The notes: generated by a model from the letters alone, not told the origin. A DNA stretch of 64,000 nt from Bradyrhizobium centrolobii (GCF_001641635.1 NZ_LUUB01000125.1:71932-135931), one strand, 5' to 3'; shown: positions 49,499-59,094, counted from the first letter of the stretch. Translations and numbers: made by a program.

Positions 49499-49840
49499 AT
49501 GCTGCGCTGGATGGTGCCCGCCCTTGCGGTGATGCTGACGGTCTCAAGCGCCCTCGCGGCCGATCTCCCGGCCACACCGAGGCGACGGGCCGTCGCCCCG
49601 CCACCGCCGCCCACGGTTTATGTCGAGACCGATCCGGACGCGCTGATCTCGCCGGCCTATGGGGTCGGCAGCTACATCCGCAACTTGCCGGGCACACCGC
49701 TGCTCCCGGGCTCCAACACGCTGCCGGGCTATTACGGGCGTCCCTGGGATTACGACTATCAGGGCGCGTATCACGGCGGACCGCAGGTCGGTTATTTCTG
49801 GCGATTGCCTTACGCGTGCGGCGTCTACGGCTACTGCTGA
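49499..49840 (+). CDS. Exported Pro/Tyr-rich small protein
   Basis: A 113-residue product with a signal peptide (MLRWMVPALAVMLTVSSALA, cleavage near 20). The mature part is Pro-rich (APPPPPTVYVETDPDALIS) and then Gly/Tyr-rich (GYYGRPWDYDYQGAYHGG) with two Cys near the end (YACGVYGYC). It looks like a short envelope protein; no known family. Seven bases before the ATG is GGAG. Confidence 0.7.
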   Translation: MLRWMVPALAVMLTVSSALAADLPATPRRRAVAPPPPPTVYVETDPDALISPAYGVGSYIRNLPGTPLLPGSNTLPGYYGRPWDYDYQGAYHGGPQVGYFWRLPYACGVYGYC

Positions 49841-49859
49841 TCAGCCGGGCTGATGGTGA

Positions 49860-50942
49860 TCAGCCGGCCTGGCCGATCGGAACCGCGCGCGGATGCGCTT
49901 GCGCCGATTGCCGCGAGGCCAGCCGCTCCGCCTGGATCACCACAAGCGTCAGCACCGCGATCGCAACCGCCTGGTGCGCGAGCGCTAGTCCAATCGGCAC
50001 CTGGTTGAGCAGCGTGAGGATGCCGAGCACAGCTTGCAGGCTCACGGCCGCAAACAGCCAGAGCGCGCCGCCCGCCGCTGATCCTGCGCGCGATCGCACA
50101 GCATCGAAGGCGTGCAGCGCCGCCAGCACGAACAGCGCATAGGCCGTCATGCGATGCTCGAACTGCACCGTCAGCACATTATCGAACAGGTTGCGCCACC
50201 ACGGCGTCTCGAACCACAGACGATCCGCTGACGGAATGAACGCGCCGTCGATCTCGGGCCAGGTGTTGTAGGCGCGCCCGGCGCGCAGGCCCGCGACCAG
50301 TGCGCCGAAATAGATCTGCACGAAGGTCACAACCACGAGCAAAGCGCTCGTTAGTCGCAGCCGCACCGGCGCCACGATCGGCCGCCGCTCGGCCAGCCGG
50401 CGCACGGTCCAGACGATGCCGGCGAAGATCAGCAGCGCGAGCACCAGATGCGTCGCCAGCCGATACTGCGATACCTCAATCCTCTCAGAGAGCCCCGAGG
50501 CCACCATCCACCAGCCGACCGCGCCCTGAAGCCCGCCAAGCGCGAACAGAAACCACAGCCGCCGCCTCAACTCCCCGGACAGGCCGCCGCGCCACAGGAA
50601 GAACAGGAACGGCAGCAAATAGGCGACGCCGATGAAACGGCCGAGCAGCCGGTGGCTCCATTCCCACCAGAAGATCTCCTTGAACTCGGAGAGCGTCATT
50701 CCGGCATTGAGCTCGCGATATTGCGGGATCTTCTTGTAGGCCTCGAAAGCATCGGTCCATTGCGCCGCCGAGAGCGGCGGCATGGTGCCCGTGACCGGCT
50801 TCCATTCCACGATCGAGAGCCCGGATTCCGTCAGCCGCGTCGCGCCACCGACGAGCACCATCAGCGCGATCAGCACGGCCACGGAGATGAGCCACCAGCG
50901 CACGGCGCGATGCGACTTGGTCGGGGCGGAAACCGTCGTCAT
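49860..50942 (-). CDS. ctaA: Haem A synthase (CtaA/Cox15)
   Basis: A 360-residue inner-membrane enzyme with eight helices that converts haem O to haem A for cytochrome oxidase. The four haem-ligand His regions are seen as FWWEWSHRLLGRFIG, YRLATHLVLALL, VQFEHRMTAYALF and LALAHQAVAIAVLT; the N-terminus has GGATRLTESGLSIVEWKPVT, a strict signature. Length and the lack of the Cys pair found in Bacillus CtaA fit the alphaproteobacterial Cox15 type. Divergent from the DUF2842 gene. Confidence 0.95.
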   Translation of the reverse strand: MTTVSAPTKSHRAVRWWLISVAVLIALMVLVGGATRLTESGLSIVEWKPVTGTMPPLSAAQWTDAFEAYKKIPQYRELNAGMTLSEFKEIFWWEWSHRLLGRFIGVAYLLPFLFFLWRGGLSGELRRRLWFLFALGGLQGAVGWWMVASGLSERIEVSQYRLATHLVLALLIFAGIVWTVRRLAERRPIVAPVRLRLTSALLVVVTFVQIYFGALVAGLRAGRAYNTWPEIDGAFIPSADRLWFETPWWRNLFDNVLTVQFEHRMTAYALFVLAALHAFDAVRSRAGSAAGGALWLFAAVSLQAVLGILTLLNQVPIGLALAHQAVAIAVLTLVVIQAERLASRQSAQAHPRAVPIGQAG

Positions 50943-51039
50943 TTCAGGGACAAAACCAAGGCTTGAACCGGACTGCGTGCCCCTTATAGTCCCCCGCTCC
51001 CGCAGCGCAAGTTACGCAAAAGGCCGCACAGCTCCCATC

Positions 51040-51249
51040 ATGACGATCCGCACCCGCAAGTTCCTCGGTACCATCGCCCTCCTGGTGCTGGCCGCCGTCT
51101 GGGCGCTGCTCGGCATGGCGCTGGCGCAGATGCCGTGGATCGCCGAATCCGGCTGGCGGCAGGCGGTCTATTACGTGGTGGCGGGCATGGGCTGGGTGCT
51201 GCCGGCGATGCCGATCGTGAGCTGGATGCAGCGGCCCGACCGCGCCTAG
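51040..51249 (+). CDS. DUF2842 small membrane protein
   Basis: A 69-residue protein starting MTIRTRKFLGTIALLVLAAV with two membrane helices (residues 8-28 and 44-63) and the sequence YYVVAGMGWVLPAMPIVSWM. It matches DUF2842, a small family limited to alphaproteobacteria, function unknown. Its TAG shares the palindrome CTAG with the stop of the convergent deacetylase-fold gene. Confidence 0.8.
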   Translation: MTIRTRKFLGTIALLVLAAVWALLGMALAQMPWIAESGWRQAVYYVVAGMGWVLPAMPIVSWMQRPDRA

Positions 51250-52295
51250 CTGGCTTGAACGCTGCCCGTCGGTTTCACCGGCGCGAAGGCAACGCCCGAC
51301 ACCAGCACCCGTAGCATGCGCAGCGAGCGCACCCGGCCGTCCCAGGATATCCGCGGCAGCGCGCGCAGGTTGGTACGCCCCTCCGCATCCACGATGCCTG
51401 GGATGGTCGACACCGCGCTGGCAAAGCCCGCCTCCTCCGCCATCACGACGTGGCTGCGCCGGAACGATGAGCGATCGCCGAACGGAAACGCCAGATGCCG
51501 GATCTCGCGGCCAAAGGCCGCTTCCGCCACCGCCTTGCCCATCGTCATCTCGCGCAGTGCCGCCGGGTCCTTCATATTGGCGAGAACGGGATAATTGACG
51601 GTCGCGCTGCCGATCGTGACATTCGGATCGGCCGCGAGCTTCGCCAGATCCTCCCAATCCATCGACGCCTCACGCGAGATGGAGACGAGATCGATCCGGT
51701 AGCGCTTGCAGAGATCCTTGATCGCGGCCGACAGCTCCGCCGGCGGCAGCGTGCGCAGCCAGCTCTCGATGAACGCGAACAGCGCCCGCTTCTCGGCATT
51801 GCTCGCGACGACGAAACGTTGCTCCCTCTCCCCCATCATCAGGCTGATGCGGCTTTCCCGCGCGATTACCTGTTCCAGCGCGAGCCACCAGGCTTCCCCG
51901 ACGCCGTCGGGGAACGCGGTGGGAACGTAGACGGTGAAGGGCACGGCATGGCTTGCCAGCACCGGATAGGCGACGTTGATCAGGTCCTTGCTGGCGCCGT
52001 CGAAGGTCAGCGCCACGAAGCGCCGCTGCTCCGGCAGCGTCACCGCACGCCGGCAGACCTCGTCCATGCCGAGGAAGTCGACCCCCCAGCGCTTCAGCGC
52101 GCGAATGGCACGGTCCAGGAATTGCGGCGTGATCTCGTTTTCGCGCAGCGGCTGGAACGCGCCGCTCCACCGCGGCCGCACCCGCTCGAAGCGCAGGATC
52201 GCCCCGGCGCCGCGGCCACGCAACAGCGGCTGGCCGGTGAACCAGGCCAGTTCAAGACGCAGACGCTCCAGCCATCTGTCGTCGGATGCCAACAT
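51246..52295 (-). CDS. Polysaccharide deacetylase-fold protein without metal ligands
   Basis: A 349-residue NodB-fold protein. The fold is recognisable (FVALTFDGASKDLINVAYPV, FTVYVPTAFPDG, HLAFPFGDRSSFR), but the three metal ligands of active deacetylases are missing: motif 1 TFDD reads TFDG, and motif 2 HTxxH reads SATVNYP (His to Ala and His to Tyr). The catalytic Asp of motif 1 is kept. So it is probably not a zinc deacetylase, although sugar binding or another chemistry is possible. It has no signal peptide. It lies head-to-head with a CelD-type acetyltransferase gene, within the exopolysaccharide region. Confidence 0.8.
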   Translation of the reverse strand: MLASDDRWLERLRLELAWFTGQPLLRGRGAGAILRFERVRPRWSGAFQPLRENEITPQFLDRAIRALKRWGVDFLGMDEVCRRAVTLPEQRRFVALTFDGASKDLINVAYPVLASHAVPFTVYVPTAFPDGVGEAWWLALEQVIARESRISLMMGEREQRFVVASNAEKRALFAFIESWLRTLPPAELSAAIKDLCKRYRIDLVSISREASMDWEDLAKLAADPNVTIGSATVNYPVLANMKDPAALREMTMGKAVAEAAFGREIRHLAFPFGDRSSFRRSHVVMAEEAGFASAVSTIPGIVDAEGRTNLRALPRISWDGRVRSLRMLRVLVSGVAFAPVKPTGSVQAS

Positions 52296-52425
52296 CCCAC
52301 CTTCCCGCGCGTTCGCCGGTGGCGCGTCCTTCCGCCACTGTCCTTACCCTTTGTTGACGTTTGTTTGCAAAGGTCGGCGACGGGCCGAAATACGTAAATT
52401 TTCGTTTTCTCGACAGGTTTCGCGA

Positions 52426-53607
52426 ATGACCATGGCTGCGGCGATGCAAAGCCCGACGGCAGAAGCGCCAGCGCGGTCGAAAGCGAGCCGTATCGCTCAT
52501 GTCGACATCATCAGTGATCTCGGCAAGGCCGAGCCGGTCTGGCGCGCCTTCGAGGAGCCGGGCCATCTCTGCACGCCCTATCAGCGCTTCGACCTCTTGA
52601 GCGCCTGGCAGCGGCTGGTCGGCGAACGCGAAGGCGCCCGTCCCTTCATCGTGATTGCCTACGACGCCGAGCGCCGTCCGCTCCTGCTGCTCCCGCTCTC
52701 GCTGCGGCAAAGCCATGGCGTGCGCACGGCCTGTTTCATGGGCGGCAAGCATTCGACCTTCAATATGGGGCTGTGGAACACCGAGTTCGCCGCGCGGGCG
52801 GTTGCAGCCGATCTCGACGCGCTCGCTGCGCCGTTGCGCGACGATGTCGACGTGCTCGCGCTGACGCAGCAGCCGCTGTGCTGGCACGACCTGCAGAACC
52901 CGTTTGCACTGCTGCCGCGGCAGAGTTCGATCAATGGCTGCCCGGTGCTTGTGATGGAGCCGGGCGGCCCGCCGGCGTCGCGGATCAGCAATTCCTTCCG
53001 CCGCCGCCTGAAGAGCAAGGAGAAAAAGCTCCAGACGCTCACGGGCTACCGCTATCACCTTGCTGCAACCGACGCGGATGTCACCCGCCTGCTCAACTGG
53101 TTCTTCCGCGTCAAGCCGGCGCGGATGGCGGAACAGAAACTGCCGAACGTGTTCGCCGAGCCCGGCGTCGAAGAGTTCATCCGCAGCGCGTGCCTGACGC
53201 CGCGCGGCGAAGGCCGCGTGATCGACGTCCACGCGCTCGAATGCGACGACGAGGTGATCGCGATCTACGCGGGCGTGGGCGACGGCCAGCGCTTCTCGAT
53301 GATGTTCAACACCTACACGCTGTCGGAACATGCGCGCTTCAGCCCCGGCCTGATCCTGATGCGCTACATCATCGACCGTTACGCCGAGCGCGGCTACCGC
53401 GCGCTCGACCTCGGCATCGGTTCGGACGACTACAAGCGCATGTTCTGCAAGGACGACGAAGACATTTTCGACAGCTTTGTCCCGCTGACCTCGCGCGGCA
53501 AGCTCGCGGCGATGGCGATGTCCTCGCTGAGCCACGGCAAGCGCATCGTGAAGCAGAACCAGATGCTGTTCGAGCTTGCGCGAAAGCTGCGGCAGGCGTT
53601 CGGGTAA
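52426..53607 (+). CDS. CelD/BcsL-type GNAT acetyltransferase
   Basis: A 393-residue protein of the Acetyltransf_6 group, named after cellulose-synthesis gene celD. Landmarks are FEEPGHLCTPYQRFDLLSAW near residue 45, GGKHSTFNMGLWN, the SFRRRLKSKEKKLQ segment and the C-terminal GNAT part (FSPGLILMRYIIDRYAERG, LDLGIGSDDYKRMFC). It may acylate a lipid- or sugar-linked intermediate of the polysaccharide. ATG 52426 follows a short AT-rich leader; the longer frame upstream lies opposite the deacetylase-fold gene. Confidence 0.83.
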   Translation: MTMAAAMQSPTAEAPARSKASRIAHVDIISDLGKAEPVWRAFEEPGHLCTPYQRFDLLSAWQRLVGEREGARPFIVIAYDAERRPLLLLPLSLRQSHGVRTACFMGGKHSTFNMGLWNTEFAARAVAADLDALAAPLRDDVDVLALTQQPLCWHDLQNPFALLPRQSSINGCPVLVMEPGGPPASRISNSFRRRLKSKEKKLQTLTGYRYHLAATDADVTRLLNWFFRVKPARMAEQKLPNVFAEPGVEEFIRSACLTPRGEGRVIDVHALECDDEVIAIYAGVGDGQRFSMMFNTYTLSEHARFSPGLILMRYIIDRYAERGYRALDLGIGSDDYKRMFCKDDEDIFDSFVPLTSRGKLAAMAMSSLSHGKRIVKQNQMLFELARKLRQAFG

Positions 53608-53624
53608 AGACTATCCATCAGCGA

Positions 53625-53660
53625 GTTGCTCTCCTTTCTCCCCTTGTGGGAGAGGGCAAC
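53625..53660 (+). terminator. Palindromic hairpin after the CelD-type gene
   Basis: GTTGCTCTCC / GGAGAGGGCAAC hairpin followed by TTGTTTTC, 18 bases after the stop codon. The GAGAGGG core belongs to a repeat type also seen at 55450 and 63961, here doing duty as a terminator. Confidence 0.6.
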
Positions 53661-53842
53661 TTGTTTTCTGTAGTTCGCGGGCGTTCGTCGCCGTTCGACC
53701 TTGCCTAGAACCAATCGATCTCCCGGCGCTTTCTCTATGTACGCGTCAGCCGCCGTTCGCCGCCATCAGCGCGCAACCGGCGCACTTTAACGGTTCCGGA
53801 ATGACTTGTGGAAGGGAAAGCGTATGCAGGCCAGGCCGTGCG

Positions 53843-55039
53843 TCACGCCCGATCCGGCGCCTTCTTGCCGCCGATCACGGTGGCGATCGGAAACAGCCGC
53901 TGACGGCCGGTCCGTATGCCGTTGTAATTGTCCATGAACTGGAACGATCCCTCTCGCAGATCCAGCACGGCGATGTCGGCCGGCGCGCCGACGTTGAGGG
54001 TGCCGCGGTCGCTGAACGCATGGATTGCACGCGCCGAGTTGACCGTGACATGGGCGATCACGTCGATGAGCGGCAGGCCAAACATCAGGAATTTCGACAT
54101 GACGTTGGGCAAATCGACAACGTTCGTGGTGCGCGACTGGGCGCCGACCCAGTCGGTGGAGATGGTGTCCGCGACGAAGCCCTGCTTGACGGCGCGTTCG
54201 AACACGTCCCAGTTGAAGTGAGCGAGCGTGCCGTTGCCGAAATCAAACAGGATGCCGCGGCGGCGGGCGGCGAGCACCTCAGGAAGAATGCGCCCGCTGT
54301 CGTCGAGGATGCCATTGGGCGCTGGCGCATACACATGCGTGATCATGTCGCCGCGCTTGAGCAATGACAGGATCGCCGGCAGCGGCGAGTAGGACTGGCC
54401 GATGTGGACCATGACCGGCAGCCCGAACGAGCTAGCTGCTTCCTGCGCTCGCCGCAGCGCCTCGAGATCATTGGCGCCGGTGACGTTGTTCGAAAGTCGC
54501 ACCTTGACGCCGACGACGACATCGCGATTGCGCGAAATGGCGGCGCGCGCCAGGTCGACGTCGGCCAGGCTCAAATCGTGCAGTTCGCCCTGCTGGATGT
54601 CGATGCCGATGCGTGAAATGTTGACAAGCAGGCGGCCAAAGTTCGGTCCGCGCTTCACGACGGCCGCTGCCTGATCGATGCCATCCGCACCGTAGGACCC
54701 GGCGTCGTTGTAGCTGGTGACGCCGTCGCGCAGCACAAGCGACGGCCCGTCCTTGGCGGCGGCAGCATGGCAATGAATGTCGATGAGTCCGGGCACAACC
54801 AGCTTGCCACGCGCGTCGATGATCTCCGCGGCATCAGCCCCGATGTTCTCCTGGACAGCCGCGATCCGTCCGCCGGCGACGGCCACGTCGCGGACCCCAT
54901 CGATGCCGAGCGACGGGTCAATGACCCGTCCGCCCCTGACGATCAGGTCGTACCCCGCCGCCCGCAGGTCCGGCATCCGGGAGAACAGCGCCGCGCCTGC
55001 GGCGGCAGCGTACAGAAACCGGCGACGATTCATCGCCAT
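53843..55039 (-). CDS. Tat-exported amidohydrolase/deacetylase
   Basis: A 398-residue metal-dependent hydrolase of the amidohydrolase superfamily. It begins MAMNRRRFLYAAAAGAALFS, a twin-arginine signal; the metal-binding motif is VPGLIDIHCHAAAAKDG (about residue 88), further His in VMVHIGQSYSP and ITHVYAPAPNG. The C-terminus has GTLNVGAPADIAVLDL. It resembles the amidohydrolase/deacetylase group with D-aminoacylase-like members; substrate unknown. AAAGGAG lies 4 bases before ATG 55039, which settles the start. Confidence 0.85.
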   Translation of the reverse strand: MAMNRRRFLYAAAAGAALFSRMPDLRAAGYDLIVRGGRVIDPSLGIDGVRDVAVAGGRIAAVQENIGADAAEIIDARGKLVVPGLIDIHCHAAAAKDGPSLVLRDGVTSYNDAGSYGADGIDQAAAVVKRGPNFGRLLVNISRIGIDIQQGELHDLSLADVDLARAAISRNRDVVVGVKVRLSNNVTGANDLEALRRAQEAASSFGLPVMVHIGQSYSPLPAILSLLKRGDMITHVYAPAPNGILDDSGRILPEVLAARRRGILFDFGNGTLAHFNWDVFERAVKQGFVADTISTDWVGAQSRTTNVVDLPNVMSKFLMFGLPLIDVIAHVTVNSARAIHAFSDRGTLNVGAPADIAVLDLREGSFQFMDNYNGIRTGRQRLFPIATVIGGKKAPDRA

Positions 55040-55513
55040 GGTACTCCTTTGTGACACCTGCGGCTCCCAGAGTTTGTGGCGCCTGCTCCGGCCTCAGGAT
55101 GCCGGTCAAAGGGCGATGCTCGGTGTATTGCGCCGGATTTACTTCAGAAGCATGTCGAGACCGGGCCCGAGTGTTACGATCGAAACAATGGAGGACCGAT
55201 GCTGCAGAAGCGTAAGACCGGCGCCAGCGATCGACAGGCCGTGACCTGCTTGGCGACGCCTCGGAGGCCATGGGTAGGCACGACACCCGGCAAGTCGAGG
55301 CGGAGCTGAATCATCCGCGCCTTCGAGCGCGCGTGAAGGACAGGGCCTTCATGTTTCACTGTCCGTCAATGGGCAGCAGCACGGTCAACCTCGAACCGAT
55401 CCTCGTTGCATCCGCGCTTATAGCTGCAAGAGGCTCATCGCGGAGAGAGACCCCTCACCCGGCTTCGCGTTCCGCAAAGCCCCCTCTCCCACAAGCGGAG
55501 AGGGTAACAGCAA
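55040..55513. other. Intergenic region with a palindromic repeat
   Basis: A gap of 474 bases between two minus-strand genes. Small open frames here have no signal and no ribosome binding site. At 55450-55507 there is a repeat-type hairpin (listed). The part next to the amidohydrolase should hold its promoter, which I could not define. Confidence 0.5.
55450..55507 (-). repeat. GAGAGGG-type palindrome behind the GumC-like gene
   Basis: CCCTCTCC (55482-55489) pairs with GGAGAGGG (55497-55504) around a 7-base loop; it stands just after the stop of the GumC-like gene and may end its transcript. Same unit type as at 53625 and 63961. Confidence 0.6.
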
Positions 55514-57766
55514 TTACGCCGCCACCACGCGCGGTGCGGCTTCTGGGGCATCCGACGGCTGCACGGGCTTGCTCAGCATCGTCACCTCGCTGAAGCCGAC
55601 CGCCTGGAGCTGCTCGCACATCAGCATGCGCGCGTCCGGCGCCATCGAGGCATCGGGCACCACGACGGCGCGCGCGTTCGTCGTCAGGAGTTCGGCCGGC
55701 AGATCGGAGGCGCTGCCGGCGTCGAGCAGCACGTGGTCGTAGACCCTGAGCAGCGCATCGATCGCGAGGGTCACCCGCGGCGACTGGAGCAGGCTGCGCT
55801 CGAAGCCCGGCCGGCCGGCCGTGACCAGTTGCAGACGGGAGAGCCTGTCCTTGGTGATGATCTGCGCAAATGACGCCTCGCCCTGCATCAGCTCGGCAAG
55901 GCCGGGCGCCGAAGCGTCGACGGACACCGCGGCAATGGTCGGCGAGGATGCGGCGAGATCGACCACGACGACACGGGCATCGCGCGCCAGGTGCCGAGCG
56001 AGCGTCAGCGTCGAGAGCGTGATGGCCTCGCCAGCGGCGGCGCCGAGCACCGTGATCTTCTTCGCTGCCGCGCCTGCCGCGCGCAGGTTTTCGGCCAGTT
56101 GCTCGATCTCGGCGAACTCGGTGATGTCCGCATCGACCGTCATCTCAGGCTGAAGCGGCGCGGGCTCCGCAACCACGGGATCGTCAACCACCACCTGCTC
56201 GATGACCGGTTCATGACGCACCGGCTCCGGCGCCGACGGGGTGAGCGCTGCGACCGCGCGCGGCGCGGTCTGGTGCAGGAGCTCGCCGGTGACGACGATG
56301 CCGGAAGAGAGCAGCAGCGCCGCGAGCGTTGCGATCAGCACGATCGGCAACTTCTTCGGATAGGCCGGCGTGTTCGAGACGATGCCGCGCGAAATGATGC
56401 GGCCCTCCGCCGGCGCGGTATCGATGCTCTCGCGGGTGTTGGCCTCGCGGTACTTGGCGAGATAGGTCTCGAGCAGGTCGCGCTGCGCCTTGGCCTCGCG
56501 CTCGAGCGCGCGGAGCTGCACGTCCTGGCCGTTGGTCGATGTCGCCTGCTTCTTGAGCTGCTCGAGGCTTGCGGTCAGGCTGTCGACCCGGCCACCGGCG
56601 ATACGCGCGTCGTTCTCGAGCGAGCGCGAGATCTTGCCGGCCTCGTCGCGGATCTGGGTGTCGAGATCGCCGAGCTGGGCCTTCAATTCCTTGATGCGCG
56701 GATGGTTGCCGAGCAGCGTCGAGGATTGCTCGGCGAGCTGAGCGCGCAGCGTCACGCGCTGCTCGGACAGCCGCCGCATCAATTCGGAGTTCAGCACCTC
56801 GGATGCCTCGATCGGCTTGCCGCTCTGGAGCATCTCGCGGATCAGACGCGCCTTGGCCTCCGCGTCAGCCTTCAGCGCGCGCGCGTTGTTGAGCTGCGTG
56901 TTCGCCTCGCCCATCTGCTGGTTCGACAGCGTGGTGTTGTTGGTGCCGACGAACAGGCTCGACTTGGAACGGAAGTCCTCGACCCTGGCTTCGGCGTCCG
57001 AGACCTTCTTGCGCAAATTCTCGATCTCGCCCGCAAGCCACTGGCTCGCAGTGCGCGCCTGGTCCTGGCGGGCATTCTGCTGCAGTACGAGGTAGCCTTC
57101 GGCGATCGAATTGGCCACGCGCGCGGCGAGCTCCGGATCGGCCGACTGGAATTCGACCACGATCACGCGCGACTTGTCGACCGCGTAGGCCTGGAGGCGA
57201 TCGTAATAGGCATCGAGAACGCGCTCTTCCGGCGTCATGGAGAACGGATCGCGGCCTATGCCGACCAGCGCTGCAAGCGATTTCAGCGGCGAGATGCCTT
57301 GCAGCACCGGATCGAATTCGGGTCGCTCCGCGAGCTTGTTCTTCCTGATGATCTCGCGTGCGAGATCGCGCGACAGCACGAGCTGCACCTGGCTGGTGAC
57401 GGCCTCGGCGTCGAACGCCTGCCGCTCTTCGGCGCGATCGCTGTTCGGGCGCAGGAACACGTTCTCGCGGCCGTCGATCAGGATGCGCGCCTCGGACTTG
57501 TAGCGCGGCGTCACCAGATTGACGCCGGCGACCGACAGCACCAGTGCCAGCACCGTCGGCACGATGATCCAGCCGCGCTTGCGGGCCAGCGCCGACCCGA
57601 GAGCGTGCAGGTCGAGATCGCCGGATTCGGCGGGCGCCTGCTTCACTGCGGCGGGCGCGGCGACCTTGGATTCAGCCTTGGTCTCCTCAATCTTGGCTAT
57701 GGGCTTGGAGACAGCCCGCTCGACAACGGCCTTGTCCTTGCCGGCACGCCAGAACGCCAAACGCAT
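55514..57766 (-). CDS. GumC/Wzc-type exopolysaccharide chain-length protein with degenerate kinase domain
   Basis: A 750-residue inner-membrane protein. A first helix near residues 70-88 (GWIIVPTVLALVLSVAGVNL), a long periplasmic Wzz domain with coiled coils (about 90-455) containing YKSEARILIDGRENVFLRP, a second helix near 470-490 after NTPAYPKKLPIVLIATLAAL, and a cytoplasmic BY-kinase-like domain. In that domain the P-loop Lys is missing (VLGAAAGEAITLSTLTLA), Walker A' is weak (VVVVDLAASSP) and the tail has no tyrosine cluster, so kinase activity is unlikely. It probably regulates chain length or export together with the divergent glycosyltransferase genes. Confidence 0.85.
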   Translation of the reverse strand: MRLAFWRAGKDKAVVERAVSKPIAKIEETKAESKVAAPAAVKQAPAESGDLDLHALGSALARKRGWIIVPTVLALVLSVAGVNLVTPRYKSEARILIDGRENVFLRPNSDRAEERQAFDAEAVTSQVQLVLSRDLAREIIRKNKLAERPEFDPVLQGISPLKSLAALVGIGRDPFSMTPEERVLDAYYDRLQAYAVDKSRVIVVEFQSADPELAARVANSIAEGYLVLQQNARQDQARTASQWLAGEIENLRKKVSDAEARVEDFRSKSSLFVGTNNTTLSNQQMGEANTQLNNARALKADAEAKARLIREMLQSGKPIEASEVLNSELMRRLSEQRVTLRAQLAEQSSTLLGNHPRIKELKAQLGDLDTQIRDEAGKISRSLENDARIAGGRVDSLTASLEQLKKQATSTNGQDVQLRALEREAKAQRDLLETYLAKYREANTRESIDTAPAEGRIISRGIVSNTPAYPKKLPIVLIATLAALLLSSGIVVTGELLHQTAPRAVAALTPSAPEPVRHEPVIEQVVVDDPVVAEPAPLQPEMTVDADITEFAEIEQLAENLRAAGAAAKKITVLGAAAGEAITLSTLTLARHLARDARVVVVDLAASSPTIAAVSVDASAPGLAELMQGEASFAQIITKDRLSRLQLVTAGRPGFERSLLQSPRVTLAIDALLRVYDHVLLDAGSASDLPAELLTTNARAVVVPDASMAPDARMLMCEQLQAVGFSEVTMLSKPVQPSDAPEAAPRVVAA

Positions 57767-57960
57767 CTCACACTCCCGCAGGGCAATGCCACGACTCTAC
57801 CTCAACCGCAGGCGATTACAGTCCATTAAGGTTGCCGCCGGGTTAATCACACGCCGCGGCAGATGGCGCGCGCCGCGGCGACACCGTTTGTTAACCACGA
57901 AGCCTCTTAATCCTGCTCGTATTTCAGTGGATTGTTCGCCGTCGAGCGCTGGTTCTGATC

Positions 57961-59094
57961 ATGCCCCCCTCTTCCGACCAGCCGCTTCGCATCCTGCACG
58001 CTGTGCGCGCGCCCGTCGGCGGCATCTTCCGCCACATCCTCGACCTCGCCAACGGCCAGGTCGATCGCGGCCATCATGTCGGCATTCTCGCCGACAGCCT
58101 CACCGGCGGCGAGCGCGCCGAGAAGGCGCTTGCCGAGCTCGCACCGCGGCTCAAGCTCGGCGTCCACCGGCTGGCGATCCGCCGAGAACCGTCGCTCGAC
58201 GACTTTCTCGTGTGGCTGCGCATGCGGCGCCTGATCGCCAGGCTCAAGCCGGACGTCATGCACGGCCACGGCGCCAAGGCCGGCGCTTTCCTGCGCATGC
58301 GGCGGCGCTCGGGCGACACCATCCGCATCTACACGCCGCATGGCGGCTCGCTGCATTATCCCCTCAACACCTTCAAGGGCGAGTTTTACGCGCGGCTCGA
58401 GCGCGTGCTGATGGACTCGACCGACCTGTTCCTGTTCGAGAGCGCGTTTGCCCGCGACACCTATCAGCGCATCGTCGGCACGCCCAAAGGCGTCGTCCAC
58501 TGCGTCTTCAACGGGGTGACGCCCGAGGAATTCGAGCCGGTCGTCACGGCTGATGATGCCACCGACCTCGCTTATGTCGGCGAGTTCAGGCACATCAAAG
58601 GCGCCGACCTCCTGGTCGATGCGGTGGCGCACCTGCATGCGGGCGGCAAGAAGGTCACGCTGACGCTCGGCGGCGATGGCGAGGAGACGGCCGCGCTGAA
58701 GGCGCAGGTGGAGAGGCTCGGCCTGTCGGATGCCATTCGCTTCATCGGCCACGTCAAGGCGCGCTACGGCTTTTCCAAGGGGCGGCTGCTGGTCGTTCCC
58801 TCGCGCGGCGATTCCATGCCCTATGTCGTGATCGAGGCCGGTGCGGCCGGCATTCCGATGATCGCGGCGCGAGTCGGCGGCATCCCCGAGATCTTCGGCA
58901 CCGACAACCCGGCCCTGTTCGCGCCGAGCAACGCGGAAGCCATGGCGGAGGCGATCTCAGTCGCGCTCGAGGATTCGCAAGGAACCGCCCGACGCGCTGT
59001 ATCCTTGCGCGAGCGCATCTCCGCGCATTTCTCCCGGCAGGCGATGGTGAACGGCGTGCTCGCGGGTTACCGCGACGCATTTGCCAATCATTAA
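57961..59094 (+). CDS. GT4-family glycosyltransferase
   Basis: A 377-residue glycosyltransferase of the GT-B fold. N-terminal part: ILHAVRAPVGGIFRHILDL and VMHGHGAKAGAFLRM; C-terminal nucleotide-sugar part: YVGEFRHIKGADLLVDAV, LTLGGDGEETAALKAQ and the EX7E-type segment SMPYVVIEAGAAGIPMIAAR (with VGGIPEIF). It would add a sugar to the lipid-linked repeat unit. ATG 57961 lies 194 bases from the divergent GumC-like gene. Confidence 0.88.
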   Translation: MPPSSDQPLRILHAVRAPVGGIFRHILDLANGQVDRGHHVGILADSLTGGERAEKALAELAPRLKLGVHRLAIRREPSLDDFLVWLRMRRLIARLKPDVMHGHGAKAGAFLRMRRRSGDTIRIYTPHGGSLHYPLNTFKGEFYARLERVLMDSTDLFLFESAFARDTYQRIVGTPKGVVHCVFNGVTPEEFEPVVTADDATDLAYVGEFRHIKGADLLVDAVAHLHAGGKKVTLTLGGDGEETAALKAQVERLGLSDAIRFIGHVKARYGFSKGRLLVVPSRGDSMPYVVIEAGAAGIPMIAARVGGIPEIFGTDNPALFAPSNAEAMAEAISVALEDSQGTARRAVSLRERISAHFSRQAMVNGVLAGYRDAFANH

